DNA of 64,000 nt from NCBI RefSeq assembly GCF_012767755.2, contig NZ_AP023189.1, positions 6,016,001 through 6,080,000 on the forward strand, given 5' to 3'. Both the position numbers and the translations under genes were made by a program. Shown one piece after another: positions 58,918 to 64,000 of the stretch. The stretch comes from Pseudomonas tohonis (GTDB taxonomy: Bacteria; Pseudomonadota; Gammaproteobacteria; Pseudomonadales; Pseudomonadaceae). How positions within the stretch are numbered: position 1 is the stretch's first letter; each line of letters begins with the position of its first letter. The notes below the pieces were generated by a model that saw nothing but the letters and a program-made list of their open reading frames with translations, did no database searches and was not told the DNA's origin.

Positions 58918-60664
58918 TGTCATACCAGTCCACGCCATCCTTGACGACCAACACGTCTTCCATGATCAGGTACTGCAGGTCCGAGCCGTAGAACATGTTC
59001 AGCGCGTCGGTGGGCGAGCAGATCATCGGCTCGCCACGACGGTTGAGGGAGGTGTTCAGGGAGACGCCGTTGCCGGTCAGTTTCTCCAGTTCGAGCATCA
59101 GGTCGTACCATCGCGGATTGTGGCGGCGCTCCAGGACCTGGGCGCGGGAGGTGCCGTCCTCGTGCACGACTTCGGAAACGCGCTCCTTCCACTCGTCGTT
59201 GACCTCGAAGGTGAAGGTCATGAACGGGCTCGGGTGGTCCACCTTGAGCATCTTCGGCGCCACGGTGTCGAGCATCGACGGGCAGAAGGGCCTCCAGCGC
59301 TCGCGGAACTTGATCTGCTCGTTGATGCGGTCGGCGACGCCGGGGATGCTCGGGCAACCGATGATGGAGCGGCCGCCCAGGGCGCGCGGGCCGAACTCCA
59401 TGCGGCCCTGGAACCAGGCCACCGGATTGCCGGCGACCATGATGCTGGCGATGCGCTGCGGGGTGTTCTCGATGCGCTTGAACACCGGCTTGTTCGGGTG
59501 TTTGGCGCAGGCGGCGATGACGTCCTCGTTGGAGAACGACGGGCCGAGGTAGACGTGCTCCATCTTCTCCACCGGCACGCCGCGCTTGTGCGAGACGTAG
59601 GCAGCGGCGCCTACGGCGGTGCCGGCGTCACCGGAAGCGGGCTGGACGAACAGCTCCTTCACGTCCGGGCGGGCGATGATCTTCTGGTTCAGCTTGACGT
59701 TCAGTGCGCAGCCGCCAGCGAAGGCGATCTTGCCGGTCTCGCGCAGGATGTCGCCGAGGTAGTACTCCATCATCTCCAGCGCCAGCTTCTCGAACAGCGC
59801 CTGCATGCTGGCGGCGTAGTGGATGTAGGGGTCGTCGGCGATGTCGCCCTGGCGTTTCGGGCCGAGCCATTCGATCAGCTTGGGCGAGAAGTAATAGCCC
59901 TTGCCGTTCTCCTTGTAGCGGCGGAAGCCGATGACGTTGGCGTACTCGGTGTTGATCACCAGCTCGCCGTTCTCGAACTTGGCCAGGCGGGAGAAATCGT
60001 ACTTGGCGGCGTCACCATAGGGCGCCATGCCCATGACCTTGAACTCGCCGTCGAGCATCTCGAAGCCGAGGTACTCGGTGATCGCGCCATAGAGGCCGCC
60101 GAGGGAGTCCGGGTCGAAGAATTCCTTGATCTTGTGGATCTTGCCGTTCTCGCCCCAGCCGAAGAAGGTGGTGGCGTACTCGCCCTTGCCGTCGATCCCG
60201 AGGATCGCGGTCTTCTCCTTGAAGCCGGAGCAGTGGTAGGCGCTGGAGGCGTGGGCCAGGTGGTGCTCCACCGGCTCGATCTTCACCTTCTTGGCGTCGA
60301 AGCCCAGTTGCTCCAGGCACCAGACGATCTTGTTGCGGTAGCGCTTGTAGCGACGGTTACCCATGAGGATCGCGTCGAGGGCGCGGTCCGGTGCGTACCA
60401 GTAGCGCTTGGCGTACTGCCAGCGGGCCTTGCCGAAGAGGCTGATGGGCGCGAAGGGGATGGCCACCACGTCGACGTCGGACGGCTTGATGCCGGCCTGC
60501 TCCAGGCAGAACTTGGCCGATTCGTAGGGCATGCGGTTCTTCGCGTGCTTGTCGCGCACGAAGCGCTCTTCTTCAGCGGCCGCGATCAGCTTGCCGTCGA
60601 TGTAGAGCGCAGCGGACGGATCATGGCTGAGGGCGCCGGAAAGGCCGAGAATCGTCAGTGCCAC
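58907..60664 (-). CDS. wapO: LPS core carbamoyltransferase WapO
   Basis: 585-residue member of the NodU/CmcH/TobZ carbamoyltransferase family, which transfers a carbamoyl group to a core heptose in Pseudomonas. The N-terminal Kae1-like domain carries LGLSGALSHDPSAALYIDG, EPVEHHLAHASSAYHCSG and AILGIDGKGEYATTFFG; the C-terminal YrdC-like part has GRMEFGPRALGGRSIIGCP and NTSLNRRGEPMICSP. I chose GTG at 60664 with AGAGG nine bases upstream; a TTG at 60682 would add six residues. Confidence 0.9.
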   Translation of the reverse strand: MALTILGLSGALSHDPSAALYIDGKLIAAAEEERFVRDKHAKNRMPYESAKFCLEQAGIKPSDVDVVAIPFAPISLFGKARWQYAKRYWYAPDRALDAILMGNRRYKRYRNKIVWCLEQLGFDAKKVKIEPVEHHLAHASSAYHCSGFKEKTAILGIDGKGEYATTFFGWGENGKIHKIKEFFDPDSLGGLYGAITEYLGFEMLDGEFKVMGMAPYGDAAKYDFSRLAKFENGELVINTEYANVIGFRRYKENGKGYYFSPKLIEWLGPKRQGDIADDPYIHYAASMQALFEKLALEMMEYYLGDILRETGKIAFAGGCALNVKLNQKIIARPDVKELFVQPASGDAGTAVGAAAYVSHKRGVPVEKMEHVYLGPSFSNEDVIAACAKHPNKPVFKRIENTPQRIASIMVAGNPVAWFQGRMEFGPRALGGRSIIGCPSIPGVADRINEQIKFRERWRPFCPSMLDTVAPKMLKVDHPSPFMTFTFEVNDEWKERVSEVVHEDGTSRAQVLERRHNPRWYDLMLELEKLTGNGVSLNTSLNRRGEPMICSPTDALNMFYGSDLQYLIMEDVLVVKDGVDWYDNVG

Positions 60665-60777
60665 AGTGTTAAGCCTCTTCAAAGCAGCTGAAAGCCCGGA
60701 GCGGGAAGCGCAGGCCTGCAGCAGTCATAGGGTTCACGCCCCGTAGGGCTCTTTCTTCCAGCTTCAAGCTCACGGCT

Positions 60778-62214
60778 TCAAGCTGTCTTGGGTAAACGTC
60801 GGTCCAGCAGCTGGTACAACGCCGAGTCGGCAGGCCAGTTGCGCAGGAAGCGGGCGCGATCACGGGCATAGGCCTTGGCGAAGCTGCGCTCGCTGCGGTG
60901 CTGCTGCACGGCGTCGAGATCGATGAGGCACCAGGCGCCGTCCTGCCAGAACAGGTTGTGTCCCTTGAGATCGCCATGGCTGATGCGCTCGCGGATCAAC
61001 GCGGCGAACAAGCGGTCCAGCGCCTGCAGATCGGACTCTGCCGGCAGGCCATTGCCCTGCGGATCGACCTGGGCGTCTCGAAAACGGGCGATTATATCGT
61101 GCCCGGACAGATATTCGGTAATCAGGTAGGCACGGCCCCGGAGCCAGCACCAGCGGCGCTCGATCATTGCCAGCGGGCGCGGCGTGGCGATGCCGAGGAA
61201 GGCCAGGCGATTGCCCTCCTTCCAGCTGTGCCAGGCGCGGCTCGGGCGCCAGAAGCGCTTGAGCCAATGCAGCGGGCCCTTGATGTTGTAACGCTTGAGC
61301 AACACCGGCCGCCCATCGATTTCCACCTGCGCCACGGTGGCGGTGCCGCCGCCCTTGAGCAGGCGACCGGCGGCGATGGCCGCATCGGGATCGGCCAGCA
61401 CCGGCGCCAGAGCATCCAGCGAATCACGCCGGGCGGCGCGCAAGCCGAAGGCCGAGCCGATCACGCTGAACAGGCTGCAATCGCGCCCGACCTTGCCGAG
61501 GAAGTCGCGCAGGCGCCAGCGGCGTACCCGGGCGATTTCCTTCTGCAGCATCTCCAGCGGCAGCGCGTGTTCGCCGTTGGCCAGCAGGTAATGCACCAGC
61601 AGTTCTTCGAGGAAGGGGTCGAGGCTCGCCGGCAACTGGGCGAAGAACACGCCGAGATTGGCCAGTACCTTGTCCCGCGCCAGACTCTGCCCGGGGGACT
61701 CGCCACGCACGCCGCCGCCATCGATCAGTCGCAGCGCACCCTGGTGGCGAAGGATGTTGTCCAGGTGCAGGTCTTCCTGGACCAGGCCCTTGCCGTGCAG
61801 TTGGCCGACCAGCGCCAGGGCCTCGCCCAGCACGGCCTGCTGGCCATCGGAGAGCGGCGCCTCGGCTTCCACCACGCGCCAGTCGTCCCACAGGCTGCGG
61901 GCACCCTCCAGGTAATCGAACAGCAGCCAGCCGCCCTGCCCCGCCTCGAAGCCCTGGGCCAGCAACGCCGGCGTCGGCAGCCCCTGCTCGGCGAGCAGCC
62001 GCGCACCGGCCAGTTCGCGCTGGTAGTGACGCTCCGCCTTGGCGCCCACCATCAGCTTGGCGAGCACGTCGCGCCCCTGCCAGCGGGCACGCCCGACATA
62101 GCGTTGCCCGGGCAGCACGCGGAACAGCTGGATGAGCTCCAGGCCGCCCTCGGCGTCCACGAGCAGCGGCAGGGTCGGCGCACGACCGGCGCCGGCGAGT
62201 TCAGCCAGCTTCAA
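60778..62214 (-). CDS. Tandem two-domain LPS-core kinase
   Basis: 478 residues: two kinase-like domains in one chain. Domain 1 (about 1-240) has Lys53 (LAKLMVGAKAERHYQRE), catalytic-loop QEDLHLDN (146-153) and LIDGGG (163-168). Domain 2 (about 280-478) has Lys306 (LLKRYN), canonical HGDLKGHN (412-419) and LIDLDA (429-434). Only domain 2 keeps the usual His-Gly-Asp, domain 1 has a Gln-Glu-Asp variant. Homologue expected at PA5006 in PAO1 (from memory). Overlaps the upstream kinase gene by ATGA. Confidence 0.82.
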   Translation of the reverse strand: MKLAELAGAGRAPTLPLLVDAEGGLELIQLFRVLPGQRYVGRARWQGRDVLAKLMVGAKAERHYQRELAGARLLAEQGLPTPALLAQGFEAGQGGWLLFDYLEGARSLWDDWRVVEAEAPLSDGQQAVLGEALALVGQLHGKGLVQEDLHLDNILRHQGALRLIDGGGVRGESPGQSLARDKVLANLGVFFAQLPASLDPFLEELLVHYLLANGEHALPLEMLQKEIARVRRWRLRDFLGKVGRDCSLFSVIGSAFGLRAARRDSLDALAPVLADPDAAIAAGRLLKGGGTATVAQVEIDGRPVLLKRYNIKGPLHWLKRFWRPSRAWHSWKEGNRLAFLGIATPRPLAMIERRWCWLRGRAYLITEYLSGHDIIARFRDAQVDPQGNGLPAESDLQALDRLFAALIRERISHGDLKGHNLFWQDGAWCLIDLDAVQQHRSERSFAKAYARDRARFLRNWPADSALYQLLDRRLPKTA

Positions 62215-62966
62215 GCGCGGCGCTCCTTGTTGCGACGGCGCGCACCGAGGCGCCGGACCCAGGTGTCGACATCGCTGCTGGAGTGCCCGGCGCCCAGGTA
62301 GGCCACCAGCAGCTCGCGCAGCTCGCTCTCGCCCCAGGGGTTGGCCCGGCGCACCAGCGGCTCGAGGTCCTTGACCCGGTCACGACGGCCCAGCAGCAGC
62401 GGCCGGGTCTTCTCCAGGTCGATCAGGCAGCTCTCGTAATGCCCGCCGATCTCGCGCAGGAAGATGTGCTTGGGGTAGAAGCAGCCATGCACCTGGCCGG
62501 CCGCATGCAGCCGGTGCGCAAGGGTGCCCACGGCGAGGATGATCGCCGCGCGCTGGTCCTCGCCCAGGGAGGGCCAGCGATCCAGCAACTCGGCCAGTTC
62601 GGTCCAGCCATCCAGTGCGCGGGTCAGCAGGATGGCCCGGCGCTCGCCGTGCACCTCCCGCTCGGCGAAGAACGCGGCGCGCAGGGCCGGCACGTCCAGC
62701 GCCTGGTAGCGCTGGATATTGCGGAACTCACGGGCGAAGGTGGGCTCGCCGAAGGGCCGCGCCAGGCTGCGGCTGAGGTAGTTGCTCTGCCGCTTGAGGT
62801 AGTAGGCGGCATCGCCCAGGTCGAGGCGGAACACGCTGCTCCAGCCTCCCCGGCCGGTGTTGGGGGCGTCCACGGCCTCGAGCTGCAGGTTCCACAGCGC
62901 CTCGAAACTGTCGAGACCATGGCGGGCCAGGATGTCCCGGTCGCTGGTGGCGATGAAGTCGCTCAT
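62211..62966 (-). CDS. wapQ: WapQ-type LPS heptose kinase, catalytic loop altered
   Basis: 251 residues from ATG at 62966 (MSDFIATSDRDILARHGLDSF). InaA/WaaP-like fold: AYYLKRQSNYLSRSLARPF (Lys), REFRNIQRYQALDVPALRAAFFAER. The catalytic loop is HGCFYPKHIFL, where WaaP has HRDCYxCHFLL, so the usual catalytic Asp is Cys here; LIDLEKTRPL supplies the metal-binding Asp. Either a specialised active site or a pseudokinase. Overlaps its upstream neighbour by ATGA. WapQ assignment comes from gene order (PA5007, from memory). Confidence 0.75.
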   Translation of the reverse strand: MSDFIATSDRDILARHGLDSFEALWNLQLEAVDAPNTGRGGWSSVFRLDLGDAAYYLKRQSNYLSRSLARPFGEPTFAREFRNIQRYQALDVPALRAAFFAEREVHGERRAILLTRALDGWTELAELLDRWPSLGEDQRAAIILAVGTLAHRLHAAGQVHGCFYPKHIFLREIGGHYESCLIDLEKTRPLLLGRRDRVKDLEPLVRRANPWGESELRELLVAYLGAGHSSSDVDTWVRRLGARRRNKERRA

Positions 62967-63700
62967 TCGCGTCCCTCGAAGAAACCGATGATCTGCCTGA
63001 TCCGCCGCTTGTCGCCGACGTTCAGGCGCTGGCGCCCGCGGTACTGCAGGTAGAAGCGCAGGCGCTGGGTGCGGCTCAGCTTGTACTTGGCGACCTTGTC
63101 CAGGCAGGCCAGGTCCTTGACGATGCGGCGCCGCAGGAAGGGGCCGAACCAGAAGGCGCCGGTGGGGCAGTCGATGAGGAACAGCTCGCCCTCGTCGTTG
63201 ACCAGCAGGTTGCGCCACTTCAGGTCGTTGTGGGCGAAGTGGTGGTCGTGCATGGCGCGGGTGGCTCGGGCCAGCTGGCGGCTGACGCCATCGACCCAGG
63301 TCGCGTCATCCAGGCGAGCGTCGTCGCGCTGCGCCAGGGCCGCCATGTCGGAGGTGCGCTCCAGCTCGCGGGTGATCAGCGCGCCACGGTGGAAGCGGCC
63401 GAAGCGGCGCTCCAGGCCCCAGCCCACCACCGGAGCCGTGGGGATGCCCCACTTGCTGAAATTCTTGAGGTTCTGCCACTCGGCCTTGACCCGCGGCCGG
63501 CCGATCCAGCGGCGCAGGCCCTTGCCCGCGCCCCAGTAGCGCTTGACGTAGTAGCGGATGCCGGCGTGCTCGACCCGCAAAACCTCGGAGAGCGGGTCAC
63601 CGGTGATCCAGTCCCCTTGCAGGGCGAACACCGCGTCGAGATCGGCGAACAGTCGGGCGACATCGGCGTCGAGCCCGGGCGCCAGTTTCCAGTTACTCAA
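62963..63700 (-). CDS. wapP: WapP-type LPS core kinase
   Basis: 245 residues. Lys-containing YYVKRYWGAGKGLRRWIGRPR, the canonical catalytic loop HNDLKWRNLLVN and LIDCPTGAFW define the InaA/WaaP kinase family. Probably phosphorylates a core heptose. Overlaps waaP (upstream) and the WapQ-type gene (downstream) by four bases each. Name by gene order (PA5008, from memory). Confidence 0.8.
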   Translation of the reverse strand: MSNWKLAPGLDADVARLFADLDAVFALQGDWITGDPLSEVLRVEHAGIRYYVKRYWGAGKGLRRWIGRPRVKAEWQNLKNFSKWGIPTAPVVGWGLERRFGRFHRGALITRELERTSDMAALAQRDDARLDDATWVDGVSRQLARATRAMHDHHFAHNDLKWRNLLVNDEGELFLIDCPTGAFWFGPFLRRRIVKDLACLDKVAKYKLSRTQRLRFYLQYRGRQRLNVGDKRRIRQIIGFFEGRE

Positions 63701-64000
63701 TCCGCTGCTCCTTCCACGTACTTGCGCTGGTAGCGCGCCAGCAGTCGTGCGGCCTTCTGCTCCATCCAGGCCAGCAGGCCGATCTCCTCACGCAGCACCT
63801 GGCGCAGGGGCTGCTGGAAGTAGACCCTGAGGAAGCGCAGCTTGTCGTGCCGGGTCAGGCCGATGTTCAGCGCGGAGAAGTACAGCGCCGCCAGGTCCTT
63901 GTCGCGCCAGCGGCGCGGCGTGCTCTCGCGCACCTGGGCGCGGTGCAGGTCGATCACCGAGAGACGGAAGTCCCCCGCCGTGACCGGTTTGTCGGTGTGC
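63697..64000 (-). CDS. waaP: LPS heptose I kinase WaaP (5' part cut by window)
   Basis: Only the C-terminal ~100 residues lie in the window. The frame continues upstream of 63957 (HTDKPVTAGDFRLSVIDLHRAQVR), so the visible GTG at 63957 is internal. The segment matches the C-terminal part of WaaP/RfaP, the essential Pseudomonas kinase that phosphorylates Hep-I: IDLHRAQVRESTPRRWRDKD, LAALYFSALNIGLT and LRVYFQQPLRQVL. The catalytic loop lies outside. Confidence 0.9.
   Translation of the reverse strand, partial: HTDKPVTAGDFRLSVIDLHRAQVRESTPRRWRDKDLAALYFSALNIGLTRHDKLRFLRVYFQQPLRQVLREEIGLLAWMEQKAARLLARYQRKYVEGAAD

Overview
The window is a GC-rich, gene-dense piece of a Pseudomonas chromosome. Protein families and gene order closely follow, from memory, the PAO1 segment from amiB to waaP (about PA4947-PA5009), so the organism is a Pseudomonas near the P. 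aeruginosa lineage but not P. aeruginosa itself. I see no rRNA, tRNA, CRISPR array, prophage or insertion sequence, and no gene-free gap longer than about 205 bases.

Layout. 1-6.2 kb: cell-wall, tRNA-modification and RNA-turnover housekeeping (amiB-tsaE-nnr leftward, then queG, orn, rsgA). 6.2-8.3 kb: flagellar stator motB/motA with a good sigma-28 promoter match. 8.3-15.8 kb: rightward run of an HDOD protein, rhdA, psd, a PilZ-like protein and fimX (twitching and c-di-GMP signalling). 15.8-20.1 kb: serB, an AhpA-type membrane protein fused to a degenerate cyclase-like domain, a YdjM-type membrane protein and a PqiC-like lipoprotein. 20.2-28.6 kb: leftward block parE-esterase-retropepsin-parC plus yqiA, cpdA, a DUF1249 gene and nudF. 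28.7-34.6 kb: RsiV-like lipoprotein, the TPP-riboswitch-controlled thiC with the HMP transporter cytX, and the TolC-family opmH.

34.6-40 kb is accessory: a hicAB toxin-antitoxin locus whose toxin gene carries an in-frame amber codon, then an amine-catabolism-like group (class II aldolase, orphan substrate-binding protein, two-domain flavin/Fe-S oxidoreductase, XRE-cupin regulator) with a palindromic operator candidate. 40-48.4 kb: waaA, a LysR/SMR pair, two oxidoreductases, a gene of unknown function and two acyl-CoA dehydrogenases separated by a 139-bp palindrome that fills their intergenic space.

48.5-64 kb is the lipopolysaccharide core region: hldE, dnpA, mig-14, msbA, a small kinase-like gene, waaL, three glycosyltransferases, a carbamoyltransferase (wapO) and a tandem set of core-sugar kinases ending in waaP, cut by the window edge. 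The part from about 54.2 to 58.0 kb is visibly richer in A+T than its surroundings, as expected for a variable outer-core module.

The items most worth a second look are the nonsense-interrupted hicA with an operator that ends on its start codon, the 139-bp intergenic palindrome, the pseudo-cyclase fusion beside fimX/serB, the WapQ-type kinase lacking the usual catalytic Asp, and the operator-like DNA of the amine locus. I did not find a clearly new multi-gene system.
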